From Profundicola chukchiensis (GTDB taxonomy: Bacteria > Bacteroidota > Bacteroidia > Flavobacteriales > Weeksellaceae): a stretch of DNA of 64,000 nt. Positions 10,493-19,522 of the stretch are shown piece by piece. The translations under genes and the position numbers were made by a program. The DNA lies in the NCBI RefSeq assembly GCF_029664245.1, contig NZ_JANAIE010000005.1:62001-126000 (forward strand), written 5' to 3'. Every line of letters begins with the position of its first letter. The stretch's first letter is position 1. The notes beneath the pieces are model-generated. The model saw only the letters and a program-made list of their open reading frames with translations, searched no databases and was not told where the DNA came from.

Positions 10493-11509
10493 ATGAGATT
10501 ATTTACCTATACCATAATTAGCCTATTATTTCTTAGCATTGCGTCATGTTCTTATTTTTATGGGGACAAACAAAATGTCGCGAAAGAAGGTCATTTATAT
10601 ATCTATCCTAATGCTACTTATCAGCAAGTTCTAGATTCTTTAAAACCTTTTCTTAAGGATATTGAGCAATTTGATGCTGTAGCTCAAGCAGAGGAATATG
10701 ATCGCTATGTGAAACCAGGTAAATATTTCATAAAGGAAGGTGAAACCAACGAAGAAATTGCTCTTAAACTTAAAAATGGTGATGAGGAGCAGGTGAAAGT
10801 TATGGTTCAAAATTCACCTACAATTTTTCACTTAGCAAGAGGAGCTAGTAAGCATATTTATGCAGACTCGGCTGATATTGTTGAAGCTATTTTAGAGAAT
10901 CCAACTTTCAAAGAAAAAGGTTTAGATTTAGAAACGAGTAAGATGTATTTTATTCCAAATACCTACTTTTTTAAATGGATAACCACAGGTGAAGGTTTTG
11001 TGGAAAGAATGATTACCGAACATGGTAAATTCTGGAATGATGAGAGAAAACAGCTGTTGGCGAATTCGGGGATGACCGAATTAGAGGTTTATACTCTAGC
11101 ATCGATTGTTCAAATGGAAGCTTCTAAGGCTGATGAGCAACCTAAGGTGGCACAGGCTTATTTGAATCGTTTAAAGCAAGGTAGGAAACTAGAAGCAGAC
11201 CCAACTTCGGTGTATGCTTATAAGTTAGAGCATGGTTTTGATGAGAAAATTCAGCGAGTTTATCACAAGCACCTAAAAACAGCTTCGGCTTATAATACGT
11301 ATCAGGTGACAGGTTTACCGCCAGCGCCGATTACATTACCCAATGGAACAGCGATCGATGCGGTGTTAAAACCTGAGAAACATGATTATATTTTCTTCTG
11401 TGCTGATCCAGACCGACCAGGATATCATAGCTTTACCAGCAGTTATGCGGAGCATTTAAAAAATGCGGCTAAGTATAGAAAGTGGTTGAAGGAGAATAAC
11501 ATTAAATAA
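10493..11509 (+). CDS. mltG: MltG, endolytic peptidoglycan transglycosylase
   Basis: The 338-residue protein of the YceG/MltG family cuts nascent glycan strands and so sets where they end. The catalytic region YTLASIVQMEAS contains the conserved glutamate, followed by NRLKQGRKLEADPTSVYA and TGLPPAPI, both family signatures. The N-terminus is a hydrophobic segment ending in SIASC (Cys19), so it looks like a lipoprotein rather than the single-pass form known from E. coli. It lies 9 bp after dapF. Confidence 0.93.
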   Translation: MRLFTYTIISLLFLSIASCSYFYGDKQNVAKEGHLYIYPNATYQQVLDSLKPFLKDIEQFDAVAQAEEYDRYVKPGKYFIKEGETNEEIALKLKNGDEEQVKVMVQNSPTIFHLARGASKHIYADSADIVEAILENPTFKEKGLDLETSKMYFIPNTYFFKWITTGEGFVERMITEHGKFWNDERKQLLANSGMTELEVYTLASIVQMEASKADEQPKVAQAYLNRLKQGRKLEADPTSVYAYKLEHGFDEKIQRVYHKHLKTASAYNTYQVTGLPPAPITLPNGTAIDAVLKPEKHDYIFFCADPDRPGYHSFTSSYAEHLKNAAKYRKWLKENNIK

Positions 11510-11522
11510 GACTATTTAAGCT

Positions 11523-11530
11523 TATCTTTG
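11523..11530 (+). promoter_or_regulatory. Promoter -7 element overlapping the start of the DCC gene
   Basis: TATCTTTG is an exact TAnnTTTG match that ends only 3 bp before the ATG at 11534. A transcript starting 5-7 bp downstream would begin at or just after the start codon, so a leaderless mRNA is likely if this box is used. Confidence 0.5.
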
Positions 11531-11533
11531 CAT

Positions 11534-11929
11534 ATGGATAAGGTGGTTTTGTTTGATGGAGTTTGTAATTTATGTCAGGCGTCGGTGCAAACATTGATTA
11601 AACTTGATAAAAAGAAAAGTTTAAAATTTGCCTCGCTACAATCCAATTTTGGTCAGGAATTATTGAGTGATTTAAATATCGAACAAGATAATTTTAAGAC
11701 CTTTATTTACTTAAGTAATAAACAAGTTTATACACGATCTACAGCGGCAATCCAGGTTTTTTCGGACTTCGGAGGTGCATGGAAACTCGTTAGGATATTT
11801 TATATCGTTCCAAAATTTATTAGAAATGCGGTGTATGATTTTGTTTCCTCTAATCGCTATAAATGGTTCGGCAAAAAGGAAGCATGTTGGATTCCAACTC
11901 CTGAATTGAAATCCAGATTTTTAGATTGA
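11534..11929 (+). CDS. DCC-family thiol-disulfide oxidoreductase-like protein (DUF393)
   Basis: A 131-residue protein with the family-defining DGVCNLC (Asp8, Cys11, Cys14) near the N-terminus, a predicted thioredoxin-like fold and YTRSTAAIQVF in the middle. DCC proteins are thought to be redox proteins, but substrates are unknown. A TTG codon six bases upstream is in frame, but it forms part of the TATCTTTG promoter box, so the ATG at 11534 is preferred. The gene follows mltG by 24 bp and has its own promoter element. Confidence 0.88.
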   Translation: MDKVVLFDGVCNLCQASVQTLIKLDKKKSLKFASLQSNFGQELLSDLNIEQDNFKTFIYLSNKQVYTRSTAAIQVFSDFGGAWKLVRIFYIVPKFIRNAVYDFVSSNRYKWFGKKEACWIPTPELKSRFLD

Positions 11930-12012
11930 TACTTCAGATAGCATTCTATGATTTAAGAAAATTTTAGTTGATTTAGTAGCACCTAGGTTACACAATTCAA
12001 TTTCTTAAATTA

Positions 12013-12020
12013 TATTTTTG
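12013..12020 (+). promoter_or_regulatory. Promoter -7 element for the YeiH-type transporter
   Basis: TATTTTTG matches TAnnTTTG and ends 17 bp before the ATG at 12038. Confidence 0.45.
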
Positions 12021-12037
12021 TATGCTTAATCGAGTGA

Positions 12038-12979
12038 ATGCAATTTTTAAGACATAAACCAATTCCGCATTTAGTCTTTGCAGCCTTTGCGATAGCAGCA
12101 TTGCTGCAATGGGTTTCTACTCCTGTTGCCTTAATTTCAGGTTTTTTAATTACACAAATCTTCGGGAATCCTTTTGACAAAAAACTACAGGCTAAATATG
12201 TAAAACTATTATTACAAATCGCTGTGGTAGGTTTAGGTTTCGGAATGAATTTACACAATGTTCTAGAAGTGGGTAAAGACGGACTTGGTCTGACCATTTT
12301 TAGTATAAGCCTCACTTTAATTGCGGGAATTATAATTGGAAAAGCACTCGGTTTAGATAGAAAAATCACACATTTAGTGTCTTCCGGTACTTCCATTTGT
12401 GGAGGAAGCGCTATTGCTGCAGTTGCACCCGTTATTAAGGCAAACCCAAATCAAATCTCGGTGGCTTTGGGTGTCGTATTTTTATTAAATTCAATTGCGC
12501 TGATTATTTTTCCACCGATTGGCGGATGGTTAAATTTAACCCAAGATCAATTCGGATTGTGGTCAGCGATTGCTATACATGATACGAGCTCTGTAGTGGG
12601 CGCTGCTATGGAATATGGTGAAAGAGCGTTAGAGGTTGCCACCACGGTTAAGTTATCAAGAGCTTTATGGATTATTCCAGTATCGTTTTTGTCGATGTGG
12701 ATGTTCAAAGGTGGAGATAGCAAAGCAAAAGTGCCAAGGTTTATTATCTTGTTTATTGTTGCGATTTTAATTAATACTTTCTTAGCGATTCCTAGCTTTA
12801 TAGGAGATTCAATCGACTTTTTATCTAAATCAATTTTGGTTCTAACTATCTTTTTAGTAGGTGCTGGAATCGATGTGAAAATGATTCGAGAAGCAGGGTC
12901 TAAGCCAATTAGTTTAGGTGTTTCGCTATGGTTGATAATCTCGCTTTCTTCACTTGGGATAATATTATTTTTAAGTTAG
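12038..12979 (+). CDS. YeiH/UPF0324-family putative sulfate exporter
   Basis: A 313-residue integral membrane protein with about 8-10 hydrophobic segments. The conserved stretches GLGFGMN, SSGTSICGGSAIAA and AIHDTSSVVGA are characteristic of the UPF0324 (YeiH) family, annotated as putative sulfate exporters; the substrate is not firmly established. The length is typical. It stands alone between the DCC gene and the AddA-like helicase, with its own candidate promoter. Confidence 0.88.
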   Translation: MQFLRHKPIPHLVFAAFAIAALLQWVSTPVALISGFLITQIFGNPFDKKLQAKYVKLLLQIAVVGLGFGMNLHNVLEVGKDGLGLTIFSISLTLIAGIIIGKALGLDRKITHLVSSGTSICGGSAIAAVAPVIKANPNQISVALGVVFLLNSIALIIFPPIGGWLNLTQDQFGLWSAIAIHDTSSVVGAAMEYGERALEVATTVKLSRALWIIPVSFLSMWMFKGGDSKAKVPRFIILFIVAILINTFLAIPSFIGDSIDFLSKSILVLTIFLVGAGIDVKMIREAGSKPISLGVSLWLIISLSSLGIILFLS

Positions 12980-13064
12980 AAAGTAGCGACCCACTACCAA
13001 TTATTTATAAGTTATAAGGGCTAAATCAGCACTAATTTATTAAATTAGGAGCAGAATTACTTTT

Positions 13065-16000
13065 ATGCTAAAACCTAACAAAATCAAGATTTATAATGCT
13101 TCGGCGGGAGCAGGTAAAACCTATACTTTAGTTAAGGAATTTCTTTCTCTTTTATTCTTAAAGCCGGAGACAGACGCTTTCAAAAAGTTGTTGGCCATTA
13201 CTTTTACCAACAAAGCAGCTAATGAAATGAAAGTGAGAATTGTAGAAAAATTACAAGAGCTTACTGATTTGCCTGATGAGGATTCAGAGATGAAAACAAT
13301 GATGAAAGAAACAGGTTTGTCGCCAGATGCTATCCGCCTTAAATCTAGAAATATCCTAACTTCTATCTTACATAATTATGGTTTGTTTGCTGTAAGTACC
13401 ATCGATAAATTCAACTTAAGATTAATGCGAGCTTTCTCTCAAGATCTTGGAATTTCGGTGAATTTTGATGTGGAAATGGATACCAGACAAATGCTTTCGG
13501 AGTCGGTTGACTTACTTTTTTCTGAACTCCAAGATGAAAAATTGTTGTCGGATATCATGACGGATATTGCCTTAGAGAATCTATCTAACGATCAGCGTTG
13601 GGATATTTCTGATGACATGATTCAGCAGTCTAATGATTTGTTACAAGATAAATTTCTAGAACCATTACAACAGCTTCAGAAGTTGAGCCTAGAGGAGTTT
13701 AATGCTTTTAGGAATATGGTGAATCGTAAATATTTTGCGGCGAAACTTAATATTGACAAAGCGGCTAAAGATGTTTTAGATTACACTAAAAATCAAGGTT
13801 TAAGCATAGAGGATTTTAAGTATAAAAATAGTGGAAGTGTTCTTAAATATTTTTTAGATATAGAAGATGGAAAGTATCTTTTGTTTGGACCAAGAGCTGA
13901 GAAATTATTTGAAAGCGGTGCTTATCTTTCTAATAAAAGTGCAGATATTGATGCTTTAACTTCAGTTATTGCTGATGCTTATGCAGTAATTCAAGAAAAT
14001 TTACGTGATTATAATTTCTGGTCTAAAATTAAAAAGAAAATTAATCCGATTACACTTCTCAACGAGGTGGACAAGCGCCTTAACAAGGTTAAAGAAGAAA
14101 ATAATATTTTATTGATTGGTGATTTTAATAAGATTATCAGTGATAATATTAAAGATCAACCTACGCCATTTATTTATGAAAAAATAGGAAATAGATATCA
14201 TCATTATTTTATTGATGAGTTTCAAGATACATCTGATTTGCAATGGCAAAACTTGCTTCCTTTAGTTTTAAATGCTTTGTCGGATGATATGACGGTAATG
14301 ATTGTAGGAGATCCTAAGCAATCTATTTATCGTTTCCGTGGTGGAAACCCTAATTTGATGATTGGGTTGGCAGATATGGAAGATACAGATGAGCGAATTG
14401 AAGTAGAGAGTCTTCCAACAAACTGGCGAAGTTATCACGAGGTAATTAATTTCAATAATGCTTTATATGAATTCATTGGAGGAGGATTAAATCATCCTGG
14501 TTTTAAGGCTTTATATGAAAGTGCTGGTCAAGAAGAGAATCATAAAAAGGGTGGATATGTACAGTTAAGATTTGAACCTAAACCTCAGAAGGGTTCAGGC
14601 GAAAGTCATTTAGAAAACTGCATGTATAGACTTTTGGAAGATATTCAAAAAGCTGAGGAGAATGGTTTTGCTTGGGAAGAAATGGCGATTTTGGTTCGCA
14701 CGAATTCACAAGGGCAATTAATTGCTGAGTTCTTATCTGAGAAAGGTTATCAGATTATTTCAAATGAATCTTTATTGCTTCAAAATTCAGATCATGTTCA
14801 GTTATTATTGGCGTTTATTCAATTCTTAACCAAGCCGACAAATAGCGAATATAGGATTAATCTAATTTTAAGATTGTATCAAAATCATATTTTAAATGTA
14901 GAGGATAAAACCGAATTTATTGCCAATCATATAGGTCTTAACGAGAATGATTTTATTCAAGTTTTAAAAAAAAGAGATGTTGATTTAGAATTTTTAAAAT
15001 TACCATTTCAATCTTTTTATGACCAAGTTTCGGCAGCGGTACGAGCCTTTAGATTACAGGAAAACGCGAATGCTTATGTTTCCTTTTTTATGGATGAAAT
15101 ATTGAAGTTTCAATATCAGCCAGATCCTACGCCACAAGCATTTTTGGTGTTTTGGGAGCAAAAAGCACATAAATTAAGTATTGTGATTCCAGAGGGACAA
15201 AAAGCAATTCAATTATTGACACTCCATAAGTCTAAAGGATTGCAATTCCCGGTTGTTTTCTTGCCTTATATTACTTGGGAACCAAAGTCTTCAGGAATTT
15301 GGATTCCGGTGGAGGATGAGAAGGTAAAACAAATCTATATTGAAGATTTAAATGATATGGAGCAAATGCCTGCTGAGGTGCAAGAGCGAATTATAGAGGA
15401 AGAAATTCAGGCGGAATTAGATGCGCTGAACATGCTCTATGTGGCAACAACACGAGCGGTAGAACAGTTATATATGGTAGCTGATGTGCCTGGCAAAAGT
15501 GATTTACCAGTAGCTTCTTATTTATTCCATTTTGCTGGAAGACAAGAAGGTTTTGAAGATAATTGTATCAGTTTTGGTTCGCCTGAAAGAGTTTCAACAC
15601 TTAAGGAGAGAAATAACCAAAATCAAATGGTAGTTCCGTTTGTGAGCAGTGATTGGACACAGAAAGTTAAGATCAGTGAGGAACATGCCATGCTGTGGGA
15701 TGATAGTCGTGCAGAGGCCTTAGAATATGGACGAAAAATGCACTCAGTTTTAGAGAAAATTAATCATATTTCCGAAACAGATGATGTGTTGGATCAATTT
15801 GAATTACAAGGTTTTATTACAGCAGAAGAAAAAACTCAACTTTCGGTAGAACTTAAAAAATTATTTGAACATCAAGATTTGTCTGCACTGTTTAATGCAG
15901 AAGAGTTTTATAACGAAAGAGATTTTGTCGCCCCTGATGGAAATTTATTTAGGCCAGATAGATTGGTGAAATTAAATGAGGATTGGATTTTAATGGATTA

Positions 16001-16139
16001 TAAAACGGGTGAGCCTAAAAAGAAATATGAAAAACAGGTGAATGATTATGCTCAATTTCTTACGGATTTAGGTATGCCTGTCAAAAGGAAGTTATTGATT
16101 TTCCTGGATCAAAAAGAAACAGTAGTGGAAGTTGATTAA
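13065..16139 (+). CDS. AddA/RecB-like UvrD-family helicase-nuclease
   Basis: A 1024-residue SF1A helicase with a C-terminal nuclease. Seen in order: Walker A NASAGAGKTYTLV (about residues 10-22), TFTNKAANEM, Walker B FIDEFQDTSD, GDPKQSIYRFRGG, TNWRS, TLHKSKGLQFPVV, LYVATTRAVEQLY, and a PD-(D/E)xK nuclease motif in RPDRLVKL followed by LMDYKTGEP. Such proteins process double-strand breaks for recombination with an AddB/RecC-like partner. No partner gene is adjacent, unlike the usual pairing, so it may be elsewhere. The ATG follows an 85-bp gap without a strong promoter match. Confidence 0.9.
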   Translation: MLKPNKIKIYNASAGAGKTYTLVKEFLSLLFLKPETDAFKKLLAITFTNKAANEMKVRIVEKLQELTDLPDEDSEMKTMMKETGLSPDAIRLKSRNILTSILHNYGLFAVSTIDKFNLRLMRAFSQDLGISVNFDVEMDTRQMLSESVDLLFSELQDEKLLSDIMTDIALENLSNDQRWDISDDMIQQSNDLLQDKFLEPLQQLQKLSLEEFNAFRNMVNRKYFAAKLNIDKAAKDVLDYTKNQGLSIEDFKYKNSGSVLKYFLDIEDGKYLLFGPRAEKLFESGAYLSNKSADIDALTSVIADAYAVIQENLRDYNFWSKIKKKINPITLLNEVDKRLNKVKEENNILLIGDFNKIISDNIKDQPTPFIYEKIGNRYHHYFIDEFQDTSDLQWQNLLPLVLNALSDDMTVMIVGDPKQSIYRFRGGNPNLMIGLADMEDTDERIEVESLPTNWRSYHEVINFNNALYEFIGGGLNHPGFKALYESAGQEENHKKGGYVQLRFEPKPQKGSGESHLENCMYRLLEDIQKAEENGFAWEEMAILVRTNSQGQLIAEFLSEKGYQIISNESLLLQNSDHVQLLLAFIQFLTKPTNSEYRINLILRLYQNHILNVEDKTEFIANHIGLNENDFIQVLKKRDVDLEFLKLPFQSFYDQVSAAVRAFRLQENANAYVSFFMDEILKFQYQPDPTPQAFLVFWEQKAHKLSIVIPEGQKAIQLLTLHKSKGLQFPVVFLPYITWEPKSSGIWIPVEDEKVKQIYIEDLNDMEQMPAEVQERIIEEEIQAELDALNMLYVATTRAVEQLYMVADVPGKSDLPVASYLFHFAGRQEGFEDNCISFGSPERVSTLKERNNQNQMVVPFVSSDWTQKVKISEEHAMLWDDSRAEALEYGRKMHSVLEKINHISETDDVLDQFELQGFITAEEKTQLSVELKKLFEHQDLSALFNAEEFYNERDFVAPDGNLFRPDRLVKLNEDWILMDYKTGEPKKKYEKQVNDYAQFLTDLGMPVKRKLLIFLDQKETVVEVD

Positions 16140-16265
16140 TGAAGAATGAAGAATGAAAAGTGTAGAAAGCTTAAAGTGTATGCGGGTTTTAAAATTATTT
16201 GTCACAAATTTTTGTGTTAGGAGTGGTGAGTAGAATTTAATCTTTTCTCTAAATACAAGTTACAC

Positions 16266-16298
16266 TTTGCCATAATCTATAGCTTTTTCATAACTTTG
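16266..16298 (+). promoter_or_regulatory. Full Bacteroidota-type promoter of argH
   Basis: TTTG at 16266-16269 and TAACTTTG at 16291-16298 are separated by 21 bp, close to the consensus TTTG-N19-TAnnTTTG. The ATG of argH lies 21 bp downstream. Confidence 0.6.
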
Positions 16299-16319
16299 TG
16301 AAACTTCAAAAAATTTTAA

Positions 16320-17615
16320 ATGAAACTCTGGGACAAAGGCTTTACAGTCGACAAAAAAATCGAAAACTTCACGATTGGGAAAGACAGAATTTTAGACATT
16401 TACATTGCAAAACACGACATGCTAGCTTCTAAAGCTCAAGCTAATATGTTGGCAAAAGTGGGTCTTTTATCTGACGAAGAAAATGAACAATTACAAAAAG
16501 GTCTAGATCAGCTTTTACTTGATTTAGAAAACGGAAACTTCGAGATTGATGAACATTTTGAAGATGTTCACAGTAAAATCGAAAGCGAATTGATCAAATT
16601 AACAGGTGACGCTGGAAAGAAAATCCACGTAGCACGTTCACGTAATGATCAAGTTTTAGTAGCGCTACAGTTATTCCAAAAGGAATATTTAGAAGATGTT
16701 ACCAACAAGGTTCTTGAGTTGGTAAACATTATGCTTAAAAAAGCAGAAGAACACAAAAATGACCTTTTACCAGGTTATACACACTTTCAAGCGGCAATGC
16801 CAAATAGCTTTGGAATGTGGTTTACAGCTTATGCTGAAAATTTATTATCAGACTTGGCATTCTTTAAAGCAGCTTACCATGTTGCTGATCAGAATCCACT
16901 AGGCTCTGGTGCAGGATTCGGAACAAGCTTTCCTATCGATAGATTACAAACCACCAAAGAATTAGGATTCTCTGAATTAGCTGTTTCTTCGGTAGGTGCG
17001 CAAATGTTGAGAGGTAAAACCGAGAAGGCAGTAGCTTCAGCATTAGCCATGATTTCTGGAACTTTATCTAAATTATCTTATGATTTAGTAATGTACAATA
17101 GTCAGGATTTAGGATTTGTGAAATTACCTAATGAAATGACAACGGGTTCTAGTATTATGCCACACAAAAAGAATCCAGATGTATTTGAGTTAACAAGAGC
17201 ACATTGTAACCGAATTCAAGGGGTTCCTAATGATATCGCTTTAATCATCAATAACTTGCCAAGTGGTTATCATAGAGATTTCCAAATCTTGAAAGAAGTT
17301 TTATTTGAGCCAATGATGCAATTCGTAGACATCTTAGATATCTTGATTTTTGCTTTACCTCAATTAGAGATTAAATCAGGATACATGGATCAAGAAAAAT
17401 ATGATGGAATCTATACGGTAGAAAACATCAACTACTTAATCCAAAATGGAACTGCATTCCGTGATGCTTACAAAGAAGTAGGATTATCTGTAGAAGATGG
17501 ATCTTATGTTCCTCACAAGGAATTTAAAACAAGTCACGTTGGGTCAATCCATAATTTAGGTATCGACTTAATTCAAGATAAAGTAAAGAGATTTAAATTA
17601 GTAGAAGATAAATAG
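16320..17615 (+). CDS. argH: ArgH, argininosuccinate lyase
   Basis: The 431-residue enzyme of the fumarase/aspartase superfamily cleaves argininosuccinate to arginine and fumarate. The superfamily signature GSSIMPHKKNPD is present (many ArgH proteins have Q in place of H), with VHSKIESELI, ARSRNDQV and GYTHFQAAMP earlier, the last including the catalytic histidine region. No other arginine-synthesis gene is nearby, so argH stands alone under the promoter just upstream. Confidence 0.95.
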   Translation: MKLWDKGFTVDKKIENFTIGKDRILDIYIAKHDMLASKAQANMLAKVGLLSDEENEQLQKGLDQLLLDLENGNFEIDEHFEDVHSKIESELIKLTGDAGKKIHVARSRNDQVLVALQLFQKEYLEDVTNKVLELVNIMLKKAEEHKNDLLPGYTHFQAAMPNSFGMWFTAYAENLLSDLAFFKAAYHVADQNPLGSGAGFGTSFPIDRLQTTKELGFSELAVSSVGAQMLRGKTEKAVASALAMISGTLSKLSYDLVMYNSQDLGFVKLPNEMTTGSSIMPHKKNPDVFELTRAHCNRIQGVPNDIALIINNLPSGYHRDFQILKEVLFEPMMQFVDILDILIFALPQLEIKSGYMDQEKYDGIYTVENINYLIQNGTAFRDAYKEVGLSVEDGSYVPHKEFKTSHVGSIHNLGIDLIQDKVKRFKLVEDK

Positions 17616-17849
17616 TGATAGATTTTAAGTAGACGGTAGTTGGTACTGGGTTAGCAACTGGGAAAGCATTATTTAATGAACATACATGGTTCTTAAATTT
17701 AGCTCAGCCGAAGCTCCATAGAAACGACCTTTCGTGTGCGAGTGGTGAAAAGAAAACCGTGAGCTGAGAACATCATTTTCTATTTACTAATTTCCAAATA
17801 CCATGTACTAATTACCGTCTACTAATCACTAAATTTTTATCTTTGCCGA
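17616..17849 (+). repeat. Intergenic region with nested inverted repeats
   Basis: This 234-bp gap holds no gene. An imperfect inverted pair (AGTAGACGGTAGTTGGTAC near 17629 against GTACTAATTACCGTCTACT near 17805) encloses a second short pair (ACATGGT at 17684-17690, ACCATGT at 17800-17806) and CTCAGC/GCTGAG further in. The words resemble the low-complexity TAGT/ACTA-type filler seen again at 53870-53930. It could be a folded transcript end or a small non-autonomous element. The right end carries the ZIP promoter. Confidence 0.45.
17838..17845 (+). promoter_or_regulatory. Promoter -7 element abutting the ZIP gene
   Basis: TATCTTTG matches the -7 consensus exactly and ends 4 bp before the ATG at 17850, again predicting a leaderless or nearly leaderless transcript. 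Confidence 0.5.
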
Positions 17850-18527
17850 ATGATCTTTATTGCACTCATCGCAAGCGTTCTCATAGGTTCGTTGTTAGGA
17901 TGGTATTTTAGTAAAACTAAGTTAATACCAAGTTTGTTATTAACCTTTAGCGGTGCGTTTTTATTAACGATCACCGTTTTAGAGATATTTCCTAAAATTT
18001 ATGCATCAGATTTTTTAGTCTCCAACGGACTATTTATTCTTTTAGGTGTATTTATTCAAATCATATTAGAGACAATTACCAAAGGAGCAGAGCATGGTCA
18101 TATTCATAAAACCAAGGACAATGAATTTCCTTTAGCCATTTTTGTTGGGTTATTTTTACATGCATTTATAGAAGGTGTTCCATTGCATTCCGACACCGAC
18201 AATCATTTGTTGACAGCAATTGTAATTCATAAAATCCCGGTAGCCTTAATTTTATTTACATTTATTGCGAGCATCACAGATAAATGGCACAAGCAAGCCT
18301 TATTTATGCTGGTTTTTGCTTTAGCTAGTCCCATTGGATATTTGGTAGGTGATTTTATCCCAACCGAGTGGATGATGCCAACGATGGCCATAGTTTCGGG
18401 TATATTTTTACATATTTCTACGGTTATTATCTTCGAGAGTTCGGATAATCATAAACTAAAACAACGTAAAGTAATAAGTTTAGCACTAGGCTTTTTACTT
18501 GCTTACCTTACGTTGCACCAGCATTAA
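17850..18527 (+). CDS. ZIP-family metal transporter
   Basis: A 225-residue membrane protein with about 8 hydrophobic helices. Two ZIP helices with metal-binding histidines are recognisable: FLHAFIEGVPLHSDTD (helix IV type, HxxxEG) and IVIHKIPVALILF (helix V type, HKxP). A His-rich loop EHGHIHKT lies between helices III and IV. ZIP proteins move zinc or other divalent cations into the cytoplasm; the exact metal cannot be told from sequence. It is monocistronic. Confidence 0.9.
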   Translation: MIFIALIASVLIGSLLGWYFSKTKLIPSLLLTFSGAFLLTITVLEIFPKIYASDFLVSNGLFILLGVFIQIILETITKGAEHGHIHKTKDNEFPLAIFVGLFLHAFIEGVPLHSDTDNHLLTAIVIHKIPVALILFTFIASITDKWHKQALFMLVFALASPIGYLVGDFIPTEWMMPTMAIVSGIFLHISTVIIFESSDNHKLKQRKVISLALGFLLAYLTLHQH

Positions 18528-18550
18528 GCTGTAAATGTAATTTGTTGTGT

Positions 18551-18937
18551 TTATTTATACATTCTAATGAAGTAGTATAAAAGCATTCCCCAACCAACTA
18601 ACATAAGCGTTCCTCCCACAGGTGTGATAGGACCTAATACTTTAGACGGAACATTGATTTTCTCAGAAAAAGCTAAGAAATAAATACTTGCAGAGAACAT
18701 AAAACTACCCACCATAATCAATCGAGCAGCGTTTTTCTCTATGCCAGTGGTGAAATCTAAAAAGAACCCTAAAATCAATAAAGTTAGGGCGCTATACATC
18801 ATATAGCGTACGCCAACTTCAAAGCTAGCCAACTTCTCCACAGAGATCATATCTTTGAATGCATGTGCTCCAAATGCTCCTAAAATAATAGAAAGCATCC
18901 CGTAGAAAGCACCAACAATTAAAACAAGTTGTTTCAT
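18551..18937 (-). CDS. DUF423 (YgdD-like) small membrane protein
   Basis: A 128-residue protein with four hydrophobic segments. GAFGAHAFKD near residues 21-30 and GPITPVGGTLMLVGW near the C-terminus are typical of the DUF423 family of inner-membrane proteins with no known activity. It is probably transcribed separately from the upstream outer-membrane protein gene, since a hairpin lies between them. Confidence 0.88.
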   Translation of the reverse strand: MKQLVLIVGAFYGMLSIILGAFGAHAFKDMISVEKLASFEVGVRYMMYSALTLLILGFFLDFTTGIEKNAARLIMVGSFMFSASIYFLAFSEKINVPSKVLGPITPVGGTLMLVGWGMLLYYFIRMYK

Positions 18938-18976
18938 AATTTGTAAAATTTAGTTTTTAGAAACTTATTTAAATAA

Positions 18977-19006
18977 ATAAAGGACCATAAAAATAGTCCT
19001 TTATTA
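18977..19006 (-). terminator. Probable terminator after the beta-barrel protein gene
   Basis: ATAAAGGAC pairs with GTCCTTTAT around an AT-rich loop, followed on the minus strand by TTTATTTATTT. It lies about 25 bp after the stop at 19030 and before the DUF423 start. Confidence 0.5.
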
Positions 19007-19029
19007 TAAATATGTTATTTTAAATCAGA

Positions 19030-19512
19030 TTAAAATCTATAGGTGATTCCAAATTTACCTCCAGATACATTGCTTCCTCCCCCTGCTTGTAAGTTCAAGC
19101 CAAAGTTTTTGCTAAAGAAGTATCTAGCTCCAATTTGAGCTCCTAAATTCAATCCATCATTATCATGATGATCATTGTGATCCCAGCTATAATAGGTTAA
19201 GTTCAACCCAGCATAGATATTCCAGTCGCTTGGTAAAGATAAAACGCGATCAAAATGATAGTTTGCATTACCACCAATTCCCCAAATAGAATAATCGTGT
19301 TTATGTTTTTTGTATTTATCCAAAGAAACATGCGAAACTTCTGCCCCTAAGGTAAAGTCATTCGATACATAGTGATCGAAACCTACATAAATTGGAACTC
19401 CTTTCCAACTATCAAAACCAACTCCAGCATTCAACTGAGTTTGGCCTTTCTGTGCTAATGCAAAAGAGCTAAGCCCAATGATGCAAGCAAATGTTAAAAA
19501 TAATTTTCTCAT
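19030..19512 (-). CDS. Outer-membrane beta-barrel protein, small
   Basis: The 160-residue protein has an N-terminal signal peptide (MRKLFLTFACIIGLSSFALA, cut before QKG) and a mature part of alternating aromatic/polar strands ending in GITYRF, the C-terminal aromatic that outer-membrane barrels use for insertion. It resembles the small OmpX/OprF-N-type barrels common in this phylum. A histidine-rich loop (HDHNDHHDND-type) around residue 115 is unusual and could bind metal, which is speculative. The stop of ffh lies 10 bp upstream, so it may be co-transcribed with ffh. Confidence 0.75.
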   Translation of the reverse strand: MRKLFLTFACIIGLSSFALAQKGQTQLNAGVGFDSWKGVPIYVGFDHYVSNDFTLGAEVSHVSLDKYKKHKHDYSIWGIGGNANYHFDRVLSLPSDWNIYAGLNLTYYSWDHNDHHDNDGLNLGAQIGARYFFSKNFGLNLQAGGGSNVSGGKFGITYRF

Positions 19513-19522
19513 TAATTATAAT

